A DNA stretch of 64,000 nucleotides from Microbulbifer agarilyticus (GCF_020171345.1 NZ_JAIUZM010000001.1:992001-1056000); one strand, 5' to 3'; shown: positions 9,564 through 19,479, numbered from the stretch's first letter. Made by a program: numbers and translations. The notes: generated by a model not told the origin, from the sequence alone.

Positions 9564-10598
9564 ATGGACATTACAGAACTCCTCGCCTTCAGCGCCAAGC
9601 AGAATGCCTCGGATTTGCACCTCTCCGCCGGCCTGCCCCCCATGATCCGGGTAGATGGCGATGTGCGCCGTATCAACCTGCCGCCCATGGAGCACAAACA
9701 GGTGCACGGTCTGATCTACGAGATCATGAACGACAAGCAGCGCAAGGACTACGAAGAGTTCCTGGAAACCGACTTCTCCTTCGAAGTCCCCGGTGTGGCC
9801 CGCTTCCGTGTGAACGCATTCAACCACAACCGCGGCGCCGGCGCCGTATTCCGGACCATTCCCTCCAAGGTACTCACCATGGAAGACCTGGGGATGGGCC
9901 AGGTGTTCAAGCAGATCTCCGACACCCCGCGCGGCCTGGTGCTGGTGACCGGCCCTACCGGTTCCGGTAAGTCCACTTCGCTGGCGGCGATGATCGACTA
10001 CATCAATGACAACAAATACGAGCACATCCTCACCGTAGAGGACCCGATCGAATTCGTGCACGAATCCAAGAAGTGCCTGGTCAACCAGCGGGAAGTCCAC
10101 CGCGACACCCACGGCTTCGCCGAAGCACTGCGCTCCGCACTGCGTGAAGACCCGGACATCATCCTGGTTGGTGAGATGCGAGACCTGGAAACCATCCGCC
10201 TGGCACTGACCGCCGCGGAAACCGGCCACCTGGTATTCGGCACCCTGCACACCACCTCCGCCGCCAAGACCATCGACCGTGTCGTCGACGTATTCCCGGC
10301 GGAAGAGAAAGCCATGGTGCGCTCGATGCTCTCGGAATCGTTGCAGGCAGTAATCTCCCAGACCCTGCTCAAGCGCAACGGCGGCGGCCGAGTGGCGGCC
10401 CACGAAATCATGCGCGGCACCCCGGCGATCCGGAACCTGATCCGCGAAGACAAGATTGCGCAGATGTACTCCGCCATCCAGACCGGTGCCAACGTGGGCA
10501 TGCAGACCATGGACCAGTGCCTGCAGGACCTGCTTGAAAAACGCATCATCACCCGCGAAGTTGCGCGTGAAAAAGCGAAGATGCCAGAAAATTTCTAA
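9564..10598 (+). CDS. pilT: Type IV pilus retraction ATPase PilT
   Basis: PilT is the cytoplasmic hexameric motor that depolymerises type IV pili for twitching motility and DNA uptake. The product is 344 aa. Walker A is GPTGSGKS at residues 130-137, the Asp box and Walker B follow (EDPIEFVHE, DIILVGEMRD) and the His box is in AETGHLVFGTLHT. The C-terminal AIRNLIRED motif needed for retraction is present and separates it from PilB and PilU. It is followed by its paralogue pilU after a 229-base spacer holding a repeat element. Confidence 0.97.
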   Translation: MDITELLAFSAKQNASDLHLSAGLPPMIRVDGDVRRINLPPMEHKQVHGLIYEIMNDKQRKDYEEFLETDFSFEVPGVARFRVNAFNHNRGAGAVFRTIPSKVLTMEDLGMGQVFKQISDTPRGLVLVTGPTGSGKSTSLAAMIDYINDNKYEHILTVEDPIEFVHESKKCLVNQREVHRDTHGFAEALRSALREDPDIILVGEMRDLETIRLALTAAETGHLVFGTLHTTSAAKTIDRVVDVFPAEEKAMVRSMLSESLQAVISQTLLKRNGGGRVAAHEIMRGTPAIRNLIREDKIAQMYSAIQTGANVGMQTMDQCLQDLLEKRIITREVAREKAKMPENF

Positions 10599-10656
10599 AT
10601 AGCGCCTGCGTTACTGATTAAGCGAGCGCTTACGAAGCACAACACAACGAATTGAA

Positions 10657-10768
10657 GGCAAAGTGCCGGGGATTCGTTTTCGAAAGCGTCGGCGACATGG
10701 ACGTCGCCGACGCAGCGTACAGGGATGTATTTACAGCGGTTTCGAAAACGAATCCCCGGTGCTTTGCC
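10657..10768. repeat. Nested inverted-repeat element in the pilT-pilU spacer
   Basis: Two 29-base arms (10657-10685 and 10740-10768) are inverted copies with 27 matches, including a perfect 20-bp stretch. Inside sits a second perfect 11-bp stem (10686-10696 with 10703-10713, loop ATGGAC), then a short AT-richer segment containing GTACAGGGATGTATTTACAG. The element fills half of the spacer and has no coding potential. It looks like a REP/MITE-type dispersed intergenic repeat, but I see no second copy in this window. Confidence 0.8.
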
Positions 10769-10827
10769 GCCACCGGACTGTAAAAGAACAAGCCCGGATC
10801 CGAATAAACCGACAGCGGTAAATAAAA

Positions 10828-11976
10828 ATGGAAATCGAACGACTCTTACAACTGGTGAGTGAAAAAGGCGCATCCGACCTATTCATCACCGCCGGCGTAC
10901 CCGCCTCCATCAAACTGCACGGCAAAATCGTTCCCGTCACCACCTCACCGCTGTCTCCGGAAAAAGCCCGGGAAATGGTTGTCGGCATCATGAACGACCG
11001 GCAGAAAAAAGAGTTCATCGAAAACAAAGAACTCAACTTCGCCATCTCCCTGCGCAACGTCGGCCGCTTCCGGGTATCCGCCTTCTTCCAGCGCAACCTC
11101 GTCGGCATGGTGCTGCGTCGAATCGAAACCAAGATTCCCACCATCGACGGACTCGGCCTGCCCGAGCAGCTCAAAGAGCTGGCCATGACCAAACGCGGCC
11201 TGATCATCTTTGTAGGTGCAACCGGTACCGGTAAATCCACCTCGCTGGCCTCCATGATCGGCCACCGTAACGAAAACTCGAAGGGTCACATCATCTCCAT
11301 CGAAGACCCCATCGAATTTATCCACCAGCACCGCGGCTGTATCGTCACCCAGCGGGAAGTTGGCCTCGATACCGACTCCTTCGAGACCGCCCTGAAGAAC
11401 ACCCTGCGTCAGGCCCCCGACGTCATCCTCATTGGTGAGGTGCGGTCGCGGGAAACCATGGACCACGCCATCGCCTTCGCCGAAACCGGCCACCTGTGTC
11501 TGTGTACCCTGCACGCCAACAACGCCAACCAGGCGCTGGACCGGATCATTCACTTCTTCCCGGCGGACCGCCACGAACAGCTGTGGATGGACCTGTCGCT
11601 GAACCTGCGCGCCATGGTCGCCCAGCAGCTGGTGCCGACGCCGGACGGCGACGGTCGCCGCGCCTGCCTCGAAATCATGATCAACACCCCGCTGATGTCG
11701 GACCTGATCCGCAAGGGCGAGGTGCACAAAATGAAGGAGCTGATGAAACGCTCCATCGAACAGGGAATGCAGACCTTCGACCAGGCCCTGTACGAACTGT
11801 ACGACCGCGGCGAAATCACCTACGAAGACGCCCTCGCCCACGCCGACTCCGCGAACGACCTGCGCCTGATGATCAAGCTCAAGTCCGAATCCGACGCCGA
11901 GTACCTCAATAGCGCCGCCGACGAACTGAGCCTGGCCGGCGACAACGACAACAACAGCGGCCCGCAGCTGTATTGA
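10828..11976 (+). CDS. pilU: PilT-like ATPase PilU
   Basis: PilU is the accessory retraction motor that works with PilT. The 382-aa product has Walker A GATGTGKS at residues 130-137, Walker B VILIGEVRS and a His box AETGHLCLCTLHANN. It is longer than PilT by a C-terminal acidic, asparagine-rich tail ending near DNDNNSGPQLY. The tandem pilT-pilU order is standard in Pseudomonas relatives. Confidence 0.96.
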   Translation: MEIERLLQLVSEKGASDLFITAGVPASIKLHGKIVPVTTSPLSPEKAREMVVGIMNDRQKKEFIENKELNFAISLRNVGRFRVSAFFQRNLVGMVLRRIETKIPTIDGLGLPEQLKELAMTKRGLIIFVGATGTGKSTSLASMIGHRNENSKGHIISIEDPIEFIHQHRGCIVTQREVGLDTDSFETALKNTLRQAPDVILIGEVRSRETMDHAIAFAETGHLCLCTLHANNANQALDRIIHFFPADRHEQLWMDLSLNLRAMVAQQLVPTPDGDGRRACLEIMINTPLMSDLIRKGEVHKMKELMKRSIEQGMQTFDQALYELYDRGEITYEDALAHADSANDLRLMIKLKSESDAEYLNSAADELSLAGDNDNNSGPQLY

Positions 11977-12041
11977 TTCAATGCCCGGCGGGAGCCATTC
12001 AATAGGCTCCCGTCCCTCCTCCATCTCACGAGAAGTTCACA

Positions 12042-12296
12042 GTGAAATTCCTGGAACTGGACGTCCGCACCGCTCTCGTCGTACATGGCTACGATGAGAA
12101 TAATCAGGAAATTATCGAGCAGGTTAATGAAGCCAGCTTTATGACCAAACTGATCGCTATCGAGCGGATTCAATCTATCAGCGAGCAGTACATCCTGGTG
12201 ACCGGCTCCCATGGCCGCATCATGTATTGGGAATACCGCGACGCCATGGAACAGTTGCGTGGCCGCCTCGCTGAAGCCGGACTGGTAATTCCATGA
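12042..12296 (+). CDS. Conserved hypothetical protein, 84 aa
   Basis: This is a small soluble protein starting at a GTG with GAGAAG upstream. It has no signal peptide, no cysteine and no motif that I recognise. The predicted pattern is beta strands (FLELDVRTALVVHGY, YILVTGSHGRIMYWEY) with a C-terminal helix. It starts 65 bases after pilU and overlaps the next gene by four bases (ATGA), so it is probably co-transcribed and coupled with the SDR gene. The function is unknown. Confidence 0.7.
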   Translation: MKFLELDVRTALVVHGYDENNQEIIEQVNEASFMTKLIAIERIQSISEQYILVTGSHGRIMYWEYRDAMEQLRGRLAEAGLVIP

Positions 12297-13039
12297 AGCC
12301 CATCGCCCTGGTCACCGGTGGCAGCCGTGGTATCGGTGCCGCCACCGCCACTCTACTTGCTGGGCAGGGCTATGACCTCTGCATCAGCTACCGCACCCGC
12401 AAAGCGGACGCGCATCGCATCGTTGAAAAATGCCAGGCACTGGGTGCAAATGCGATTGCAGTTCAGGCCGATATCGCCGTAGAGACCGACGTTGAACGGC
12501 TATTCCGCGAAGTGGACCAACAACTGGGCCGGCTGAGCGCACTGGTGAACAATGCCGGCATGCTGCTGACCCAGTCGCGATTGGAAGATATGACCGCAGC
12601 GCGTATCAATCAGATACTGCAAACCAATGTAACCGGCACCCTGCTTTGCTGCCGCGAGGCGGTGCGTCGTATGTCCACGTTGCTCGGCGGCACCGGCGGC
12701 GCCATCGTCAATGTTTCCTCCGGTGCCGCACGCAGCGGCTCACCCAATGAATATATCGACTACGCAGCCAGCAAAGGTGCCGTGGACACCCTCACCATTG
12801 GCCTGAGCAAAGAGGTGGCCAAAGAGGGCATTCGGGTAAACGGTGTACGTCCGGGTTTTATCCACACCGAAATGCATGCGGACGGTGGCGAGCCGGAGCG
12901 TATTGCGCGCCTTGCACCACAAATTCCCCTCGGGCGCGGTGGCAAAGATACAGAAGTCGCCGCAGCCATCGCCTGGCTACTCAGCCAACAGGCGGCTTAC
13001 AGCACCGGTACCTTTATTGACGTGACCGGCGGCTGCTGA
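12293..13039 (+). CDS. Short-chain dehydrogenase/reductase (SDR) family oxidoreductase
   Basis: This is a classical NAD(P)-dependent SDR of 248 aa. The cofactor loop TGGSRGIGAA is at residues 8-17, NNAG at 86-89 and the catalytic set is Ser143, Tyr157 and Lys161 (YAASK). The C-terminal GTFIDVTGGC fits the glucose-dehydrogenase/FabG-like subgroup. The substrate cannot be told from the sequence. It is coupled to the upstream 84-aa gene by a four-base overlap and followed after 15 bases by a LysE exporter. Confidence 0.88.
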   Translation: MKPIALVTGGSRGIGAATATLLAGQGYDLCISYRTRKADAHRIVEKCQALGANAIAVQADIAVETDVERLFREVDQQLGRLSALVNNAGMLLTQSRLEDMTAARINQILQTNVTGTLLCCREAVRRMSTLLGGTGGAIVNVSSGAARSGSPNEYIDYAASKGAVDTLTIGLSKEVAKEGIRVNGVRPGFIHTEMHADGGEPERIARLAPQIPLGRGGKDTEVAAAIAWLLSQQAAYSTGTFIDVTGGC

Positions 13040-13054
13040 ACAGGAACAGCATTT

Positions 13055-13672
13055 ATGACATTCGTTAACACCCTCGCCCTGTTCGGCGCCATGATCGTGC
13101 TGGCGGCGATTCCTGGTCCGGGTACCTTCGCGGTCATGGCGCGCTCGGCCAGTGGCGGCATGCTGCATGGCCTGGTAACCACCATTGGTATTGTGTTCGG
13201 GGACTATGTCTTTATCGCCCTGTGCTTGTCTGGCCTCGCCTATATTGCCGATGTGATGGGCAATGCCTTTGTGATCCTGAAATATGTGGGCGCGGCCTAT
13301 CTAATCTGGCTTGGCCTCAGCCTGTTGCGCGCACGTGGCACTGCGGAAGTAAACACGACGCCGAAGCAAAGTTCGCTCGCGTCCAGCTGGTTGCTGGGAC
13401 TGACGACGACGCTGGGCAACCCCAAGGCGATTCTGTTCTATCTGAGTTTTTTCCCCGCGTTCCTGCCCATCAAGGAAATTACCGTGATGGATACCATTAT
13501 TATTTTCGTCGTGGTTACCCTGGCGGTGGGCGGTGTTATGTTGACCTACGCTTGGGCCACGGTGCGCGCGCAGGCGATATTAAAAAATCGCACGCAAAGT
13601 CGACTATTTAATTATGTCGGCGGTGCCACATTGATCGGCAGTGGCATCTGGATGGCCGCCCGCGGTAACTGA
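13055..13672 (+). CDS. LysE/RhtB family amino-acid exporter
   Basis: This is an inner-membrane protein of 205 aa with about six hydrophobic helices. The N-terminal signature AIPGPGTFAVMARSASGG is typical of the LysE/RhtB translocator family, which exports amino acids or their derivatives. It lies 15 bases after the SDR gene and is probably in the same operon. The substrate is unknown. Confidence 0.88.
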   Translation: MTFVNTLALFGAMIVLAAIPGPGTFAVMARSASGGMLHGLVTTIGIVFGDYVFIALCLSGLAYIADVMGNAFVILKYVGAAYLIWLGLSLLRARGTAEVNTTPKQSSLASSWLLGLTTTLGNPKAILFYLSFFPAFLPIKEITVMDTIIIFVVVTLAVGGVMLTYAWATVRAQAILKNRTQSRLFNYVGGATLIGSGIWMAARGN

Positions 13673-13704
13673 GTTAAGCGAAAGCAGTAACAATAAGAAT
13701 AAAA

Positions 13705-15393
13705 ATGTATTACACCAATCTTCTACGCTTTCTGCTTATTGTTTCAGGCATATTGATTTGCGCCTGTTCAAGTTCCGATAAAGCCGACCGCATTTTCGTC
13801 AACGGCACCGTCATCACGCTGGACGGGAACAACACTATCGCCGAGGCAATTGCGGTCAGGAAAGATCGAATCCTCGCCGTCGGCAGCAACCGCGAAATCC
13901 AGGCGCTGGCCGGCACCGATACCGAAACCGTCGATCTCGCAGGCAAGACAGTACTTCCCGGCTTTGTTGCCGCCCACGAGCACCCTGCCATCAGCGCCGT
14001 GTTCCGCAACTTCCTCGATATGAGCGGCTTTACCCATGCCTCGGCAGCGGATGCCTGGCAAGCCCTGAAGGATGAAATCGCTAACACCCCGCGCGGCGAG
14101 TGGGTGTATGCCATGGGGCTGGATCCAATTCTGCTTGCGGACCTGCAAACACCTGACCGCGCACAGCTGGACGCGCTGGCACCCCACAACCCGGTATTTA
14201 TTCTCGCAGCAAACCTGCACACCGCTTGGGTAAATTCCGCCGCGCTAGCCGCCGCCGGAATCGATGAAAGCACACCGGCGCCCGGCGATGGCTCCTATTT
14301 CGGGCGGGACGAAGACGGGCGCTTGAATGGCATGCTGGTGGAAAAGGAAGCCATGGAGCCGTTTACCGCGGTGCACAAAAAACCACTCAGAGTGGCGGCG
14401 GCATACCAGGCGCGCCTGGATGACCTGCGCGCGGCGGGTTTCACCAGCGTGGCTTCCCTCGGCTTCAATGTACCCGCGTGGCTGGCTCGCTGGGCCGCCA
14501 GCGAAAACTTCGCGCCGCGTATTCGCCAGTTCTTTTACTATCGCGGTGAGAACCTGACCAAGCTGGACGGAAAACCGGATTTCGACAGCGATTTCTTCCG
14601 CGTTCTCGGCGCCAAATTCTGGTACGACGGCTCGCCCTACAGCGGCACCATGATGGTAGAGCAGCCCTATCGCGATAGCGCGCTCAGCGAGCAGCTGGGT
14701 ATCGGCCACGACAGTCACGGTGAGGCGGTGATTACCGCAGAGTCCTTCCGCGCGCAGCTGCGCGATAAAAATACACGCGGCTGGCAAACCGCCACCCATG
14801 TGCAGGGCGACCGCGCCGCGCAAGAATTTATCGAACTGCTGCAGCAAGAATACGACGCGCTGGACGCGCGCGAACGCGCAGCATTTATTGGCAGGCGCCA
14901 CCGGCTTGAGCACGGCCTGCTGGTCGACCGTACAACGCTGAGCCCAATGGCCAAGCTGGGCATTACCCCCAGCTTCCATATCAACCATCTCTACTATTAC
15001 GGCAATGCGCTGAAAGAGAGTTTGCTGGGCCCCGCGCGCACCGAACAAATTCTGCCGGTAAAAACCGCGTTTGATCTCGGCATGTACCCAACCCTGCACG
15101 CGGACAGCCCGATGTTCCCCGCCGAACCGTTTAGCCTGATGCAGACTGCCATCACCCGACTATCCCGCAGCGGCACACTGATCGGCGGCCATGAAGCAAT
15201 CAGCCCGCTACAGGCACTGCAGGCCATGACCATCAACGGCGCCTGGCAGCTGGGGATGGAACAGGAAATTGGTTCGCTGGAAGTGGGTAAGTATGCGGAC
15301 CTGGCGATTGTGGATAAAAATCCACTGCAGACGCCTGCGCAAAAATGGCGGGATATTCAGGTACTGGAGACTTGGATTGCCGGCAGGCGCTAA
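13705..15393 (+). CDS. YtcJ-like amidohydrolase, lipoprotein
   Basis: This is a predicted lipid-anchored metal-dependent hydrolase of 562 aa. The N-terminus has a hydrophobic stretch ending in ICACSSS, so Cys21 is a plausible lipidation site. The rest matches the amidohydrolase family 3 (YtcJ-like): an N-terminal composite beta domain (RIFVNGTVITLDGN), an HEHP motif near residue 93 where HxH metal ligands are expected, later histidines in THVQGDRA, HRLEHG and LHADSP, and the C-terminal GSLEVGKYADLAIVDKNP. The substrate is unknown. A secreted or membrane-anchored member is unremarkable in marine bacteria. Confidence 0.85.
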   Translation: MYYTNLLRFLLIVSGILICACSSSDKADRIFVNGTVITLDGNNTIAEAIAVRKDRILAVGSNREIQALAGTDTETVDLAGKTVLPGFVAAHEHPAISAVFRNFLDMSGFTHASAADAWQALKDEIANTPRGEWVYAMGLDPILLADLQTPDRAQLDALAPHNPVFILAANLHTAWVNSAALAAAGIDESTPAPGDGSYFGRDEDGRLNGMLVEKEAMEPFTAVHKKPLRVAAAYQARLDDLRAAGFTSVASLGFNVPAWLARWAASENFAPRIRQFFYYRGENLTKLDGKPDFDSDFFRVLGAKFWYDGSPYSGTMMVEQPYRDSALSEQLGIGHDSHGEAVITAESFRAQLRDKNTRGWQTATHVQGDRAAQEFIELLQQEYDALDARERAAFIGRRHRLEHGLLVDRTTLSPMAKLGITPSFHINHLYYYGNALKESLLGPARTEQILPVKTAFDLGMYPTLHADSPMFPAEPFSLMQTAITRLSRSGTLIGGHEAISPLQALQAMTINGAWQLGMEQEIGSLEVGKYADLAIVDKNPLQTPAQKWRDIQVLETWIAGRR

Positions 15394-15446
15394 GCCTTTC
15401 CGGGCGTATCATACTCAAATCGGCTCACATTCAGGCCACCGCAGAG

Positions 15447-16205
15447 TCAGGCCATTTCCGTAAGCAGCGCCTTGATACCGGCGAGCAAGCGGCGCGAAAC
15501 CACCGGGAAATGTGCACAACCCGCCAGGGTTACCCGGTAGCCGTCACCCTCTTTTTGCAGACCGGTGATATGCATCTTCGCCACAATGGTATTGCGATGC
15601 ACCCGCACAAAGCGCTGGCCAAATTCCGCTTCCAGTTCCTTCAGCGATTCATCGAGCAATGTCTCGCCGGCACTGTGGTGGGCAATCACATATTTATCTT
15701 CCGCGACAAAACAGCGGATATCTTCGATATTGAGCAGCTGTACACCGCGGCGACTCACCGCCTTGATCTGGCGACGGCCACCCGTTGCTTGCGCGGGTTC
15801 CGCGGTGCGCTCCAGCAGTTGCGGCTTGCTCAGTCTTCGCGCCTGGGCAATCGCCTGTGCAAGTTGCTCCACATTGACGGGCTTGAGCAGGTAACCCGAT
15901 GCAGCAACCGCAAAGGCAGGGAGCGCAAATTCGTCGTGGGCAGTGCAGAATATGATCGCGGGTGGATTGGGACGGTTGGAGATTTGGTTGGCGAGTTGCA
16001 GCCCGTTTTCTCCGGGCATTTCGATATCCAGTAACAGCAGGTCCGGGTCGAGTGAATCCAGCTGTTGTAACGCGCTTTCCCCATCGGCAGCTTCTCCCAG
16101 CAGTTGGCAACCATCAATACTCTGCAACTGTCGGGCCAGTCTGGCCCGTGCCAGAGGCTCGTCATCGACGATCAGCACTCCCAGAGGGCGTTCGGCGACA
16201 TTCAC
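15447..16205 (-). CDS. algR: LytTR-type response regulator AlgR
   Basis: This is a 252-aa response regulator with an N-terminal receiver domain (phospho-acceptor Asp in LLLDIEMPGENGL) and a C-terminal LytTR DNA-binding domain (about 145-245). Its start overlaps the kinase stop by four bases. Next to argH this is the algZ(fimS)-algR locus, which in Pseudomonas controls alginate, twitching motility and virulence genes. Here twitching is the most plausible conserved output, given pilT and pilU nearby, but that is inference. Confidence 0.88.
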   Translation of the reverse strand: MNVAERPLGVLIVDDEPLARARLARQLQSIDGCQLLGEAADGESALQQLDSLDPDLLLLDIEMPGENGLQLANQISNRPNPPAIIFCTAHDEFALPAFAVAASGYLLKPVNVEQLAQAIAQARRLSKPQLLERTAEPAQATGGRRQIKAVSRRGVQLLNIEDIRCFVAEDKYVIAHHSAGETLLDESLKELEAEFGQRFVRVHRNTIVAKMHITGLQKEGDGYRVTLAGCAHFPVVSRRLLAGIKALLTEMA

Positions 16206-17473
16206 AACGCCACCTCGTCTCGAGCGCTCGCTTGGGCTCGCTCGCTCCGGGCCGGTGCATGCACTGGCTGAGTTGATCTGGTTGCCACTTCCGCGTTCAT
16301 CGGCAGGTGTAATGCTACTTGGTAGACGCCACCTTTCTGCTCCGCGCTAAAGCGGAAGCGATTGCCGTAAAACGCACTGAGACGCTGGCGAATATTTTCC
16401 ATCGCCATACCGTTGCCATCGTGCGTGTCTAGATGGGCATTGCGGTTGCGAGCACTCTCAGTGTTAGCTTCTGCAACAGGATTATGAATCGACAATAGCA
16501 GCTCGCGCACTTCACTGCCAATGACATTTTGACCACCGCTGTGTTGCTCGCGCACCGCGACTTTTATCGCACCGCCACCGCGCAAGCGCGCCACACCGTG
16601 CAGCACTGCGTTCTCCAGCAACGGCTGCAACAACATCGACGGCACCTGTAGGCCATCGCTCACAACATCGATCTGCCACTGCTGTTGTAACCGATCCCCG
16701 AGGCGGAGAGACTCAATTTCCAGATAGCGTTTTGCCAGCGCAATTTCCTGCTCCAGCGGTACCATTTTCGAGTCCGCCAGTGACGCGCGAAACAGCGCAG
16801 ACAAATCTTCCACCAGTTTTTCCGCGCGCTCCGCGTCCACCGCAATCAGGCTGGCGAGGCTGTTCATGCTGTTAAACAAAAAGTGCGGGCGAATGCGCGA
16901 TTGTAACGCCTCGATGCGTGCACCGAGCTCCGCCTGTTGCTGGTTGTGCAGTTGCTGTTGCACGTAGGCGTAGCGGAGTACCACGCCCGCGCAGATTGCG
17001 CCCACCAGGAAATTCGCCAGCAGCGACATCCAACCGATACCTGCCCCGGCCATATCCGCCGCCCACCAGTGCTGGCCAAGCAGCACCAGCAACAGCACAG
17101 CAAGCACCGCGCAGTAACTGAGCGCAGCGGCGAGCCTGTGGGTAAGTTTTGCCAGGAATGGACGCAGGCGGCACAGAATGGCGGCGGCAGGCAGGGTCAC
17201 CCACTGCACCGTAAGCGACACAAGCCCCAGGCGTTGCCAGTTAAACGGGTGGATACCATCGGTGGCGAGCACCAGCACCAAAGCCAACAGCTCGCCCATC
17301 AGAACTAGGGCAGTTACGCCGGTCACGCTGCACAGGTCAGGGAGGAAGTGGGGGTATTGGGGGCTATCCGAATTGCCGGGGTCCAGACGCGCAGAATCTT
17401 TGCCTTTGGGGGCAATTTTACGAATTTGCTGCGCTATAATGCCCGCCGCTTGCGCGGGCCGGGAAGATGTCAT
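16202..17473 (-). CDS. algZ: LytS-type sensor histidine kinase AlgZ/FimS
   Basis: This is a membrane sensor kinase of up to 423 aa. About four hydrophobic segments fill residues 50-190. The His_kinase (LytS-type) motif [17 protein letters not shown] carries the presumed phospho-histidine, followed by an HATPase with [14 protein letters not shown]. The conserved core begins at FLPDLC (about residue 43). The annotated ATG at 17473 gives an unusually long hydrophilic lead and lacks a good ribosome-binding site, so the true start may be internal. It is divergent from argH, as in Pseudomonas. Confidence 0.85.
   Translation of the reverse strand: MTSSRPAQAAGIIAQQIRKIAPKGKDSARLDPGNSDSPQYPHFLPDLCSVTGVTALVLMGELLALVLVLATDGIHPFNWQRLGLVSLTVQWVTLPAAAILCRLRPFLAKLTHRLAAALSYCAVLAVLLLVLLGQHWWAADMAGAGIGWMSLLANFLVGAICAGVVLRYAYVQQQLHNQQQAELGARIEALQSRIRPHFLFNSMNSLASLIAVDAERAEKLVEDLSALFRASLADSKMVPLEQEIALAKRYLEIESLRLGDRLQQQWQIDVVSDGLQVPSMLLQPLLENAVLHGVARLRGGGAIKVAVREQHSGGQNVIGSEVRELLLSIHNPVAEANTESARNRNAHLDTHDGNGMAMENIRQRLSAFYGNRFRFSAEQKGGVYQVALHLPMNAEVATRSTQPVHAPARSERAQASARDEVAL
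17435..17440 (+). promoter_or_regulatory. Putative -10 box of the argH promoter
   Basis: A perfect TATAAT with a following GCCCGCC discriminator lies 134 bases before the argH ATG, inside the 5' end of algZ as annotated. The -35 region is poor. The position inside the algZ frame also argues that algZ starts further downstream. Confidence 0.4.
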
Positions 17474-17573
17474 ACCACGTTATCTTTATTCTGGAGCCGT
17501 TCTAGAGAGTAAAGAAGATACCGCCATCCCGGATCGACTTCCATATTCCAACGCACATTCGAGCAGAGGCAGC

Positions 17574-18986
17574 ATGAGTAACGACAACGCATCCACAAAC
17601 AATCCCGCAGCCAAGCTCTGGGGCGGCCGCTTCAGTGAAGCCACCGATGCTTTCGTGGAGCGCTTCACCGCCTCGGTGATGTTTGATCAGCGCATGGCAC
17701 TGGAAGACATTCAGGGCTCCCTGGCCCACGCGCAGATGCTGTCGGAAGTAGGCGTGCTCACCGCCGACGAATTCCAGCAGATCGCCGGCGGCCTCCAGGA
17801 TATCGCCGAGGAGATCAAATCCGGCGACTTCCCCTGGTCGGTCGAACTGGAAGATGTGCACATGAACATCGAAGCCCGCCTGACCGACCGCATCGGCGCC
17901 ACCGGCAAGAAGCTGCACACCGGCCGCTCGCGCAACGACCAGGTGGCCACGGATATCCGCCTGTGGCTGCGCAACCGCATCGACCAGATCGCAGCCGAAC
18001 TGACCCGCCTGCAGACCGGCCTGGTGAACCTGGCCGAGCAGCAAGCCGCTACCATTATGCCCGGCTTCACCCACCTGCAATCCGCGCAGCCGGTAACCTT
18101 CGGCCACCACCTGCTGGCCTGGAACGAAATGCTGACCCGCGACTTCGAGCGCCTGATGGACTGCCGCAAGCGCGTCAACCGCTCGCCGCTGGGTGCCGCC
18201 GCACTGGCCGGTACCAGCTACCCGATCAACCGCGCGCGCACCGCCGAGCTGCTGGGCTTTGATGCGCCCACCGAAAACTCGCTCGATTCCGTGAGTGACC
18301 GCGATTTCGCCATCGAATTCTGTGCCTTCTCCGCGCTGCTGCTGACCCACCTGTCCCGCGCCAGTGAAGAGCTGGTGCTGTGGACTTCCAGCCAGTTCGA
18401 CTTTATCGACCTGCCGGACCGCTTCTGCACCGGTTCTTCAATCATGCCGCAGAAGAAAAACCCGGATGTGCCGGAGCTGGTGCGCGGCAAGACCGGCCGC
18501 GTAAACGGTCACCTGATCGCCCTGCTGACCCTGATGAAGAGCCAGCCACTGGCCTACAACAAGGACAACCAGGAAGACAAAGAACCGCTGTTCGACGCCG
18601 CCGACACCGCCCTCGACTGCCTGCGTGCTTTTGCCGATATGGCGCCGGCGCTGAAACCGAAGAAAGAAAACATGCTGGCCGCAGCCGGCAAGGGCTTCTC
18701 CACCGCCACCGACCTCGCCGATTACTTGGTGCGTAAGGGCGTGGCCTTCCGCGATGCCCACGAAATTGTCGGCCAGTCCGTGGCCTTCGCCATCGACAAA
18801 GACTGCGACCTCGCCGACCTCAGCCTGGCCGAACTGCAAAAATTCTCAGACGTGATTGGCGACGATGTATTCGACGTACTCACCCTGGAAGGCTCCGTCG
18901 CCGCCCGCGACCATATCGGTGGCACCGCGCCGAATCAGGTGCGCGCTGCCTGTGAACGCGCCCGTGCACTGATCGCCGCGCGATAA
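17574..18986 (+). CDS. argH: Argininosuccinate lyase
   Basis: ArgH splits argininosuccinate into arginine and fumarate, the last step of arginine synthesis. The frame is open from 17178, but the family begins at [10 protein letters not shown]...KLWGGRF, so the ATG at 17574 is chosen, preceded by AGAGGC. The product is 470 aa. The fumarase/aspartase-superfamily signature [12 protein letters not shown] is present, as are TGRSRNDQ and the HxxxAQP-type segment HLQSAQP. A bidirectional terminator separates it from cyaY. Confidence 0.97.
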   Translation: MSNDNASTNNPAAKLWGGRFSEATDAFVERFTASVMFDQRMALEDIQGSLAHAQMLSEVGVLTADEFQQIAGGLQDIAEEIKSGDFPWSVELEDVHMNIEARLTDRIGATGKKLHTGRSRNDQVATDIRLWLRNRIDQIAAELTRLQTGLVNLAEQQAATIMPGFTHLQSAQPVTFGHHLLAWNEMLTRDFERLMDCRKRVNRSPLGAAALAGTSYPINRARTAELLGFDAPTENSLDSVSDRDFAIEFCAFSALLLTHLSRASEELVLWTSSQFDFIDLPDRFCTGSSIMPQKKNPDVPELVRGKTGRVNGHLIALLTLMKSQPLAYNKDNQEDKEPLFDAADTALDCLRAFADMAPALKPKKENMLAAAGKGFSTATDLADYLVRKGVAFRDAHEIVGQSVAFAIDKDCDLADLSLAELQKFSDVIGDDVFDVLTLEGSVAARDHIGGTAPNQVRAACERARALIAAR

Positions 18987-18995
18987 GCAGGCAAT

Positions 18996-19026
18996 AAAAA
19001 AGCGGGCTTTTTGCCCGCTTTTTTAT
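18996..19026. terminator. Bidirectional rho-independent terminator (argH / cyaY)
   Basis: The stem AAAAGCGGGC / GCCCGCTTTT has a short T loop, an A run before it and a T run after it. It can therefore end both argH on the plus strand and cyaY on the minus strand. Confidence 0.9.
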
Positions 19027-19045
19027 TGTTGTGGCACTGCCGCAA

Positions 19046-19378
19046 TTAAAGACCGAGGGCGACCGCACTCCCCTGCTGCTCGGTCAATACCCGGTCCAGC
19101 AGAGTCGGCAGGTCTTCACCGGTGGTGGTGCACTGCCACCCGGGGTTTTGAAAACTCAGGTGGTAACCGCCGGAGCGCGCCGCCACCCACAACTCCTGCA
19201 CCGCACTCTGGCGCGACAGAATCACCTGGGTGCCGTTGTCTTCAAGCACAATGGTGAGCACCGCATCCGCGCGCTCGTAATCCATGTCCACATCGCAGTT
19301 ATCCAGCGCATCTTCGATCGCAATCAGGGTTTCTTCGATGGCGGCGTTGTAGCTGGCTTGGGAGGCGGCCTGGGTCAT
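19046..19378 (-). CDS. cyaY: Iron donor protein CyaY (frataxin)
   Basis: This is the bacterial frataxin, an acidic iron-binding regulator of iron-sulfur cluster assembly. With the ATG at 19378 the protein is 110 aa, the usual length. An in-frame ATG ten codons upstream is also possible. The acidic first helix (EETLIAIEDALDNCDVDMDYE) and the beta-sheet motif ending near LWVAARSGGYHL are the family hallmarks. It is convergent with argH, a common gammaproteobacterial order (lysA/lptM/cyaY). Confidence 0.93.
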   Translation of the reverse strand: MTQAASQASYNAAIEETLIAIEDALDNCDVDMDYERADAVLTIVLEDNGTQVILSRQSAVQELWVAARSGGYHLSFQNPGWQCTTTGEDLPTLLDRVLTEQQGSAVALGL

Positions 19379-19479
19379 AATTCGGTTACTTTTGTTACTG
19401 TGTTGCATTAGAGCGAGGGTCGCTATACTAGCAGGCTTTTCTGGTCTTCTCGTCCCGCATCAGGCGGCAGGTATACCCA

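Noticed and set aside
9435..10403. A 322-codon minus-strand frame across pilT
   Set aside because: It lies opposite a complete PilT with Walker motifs, and its translation is low-complexity without any family resemblance.
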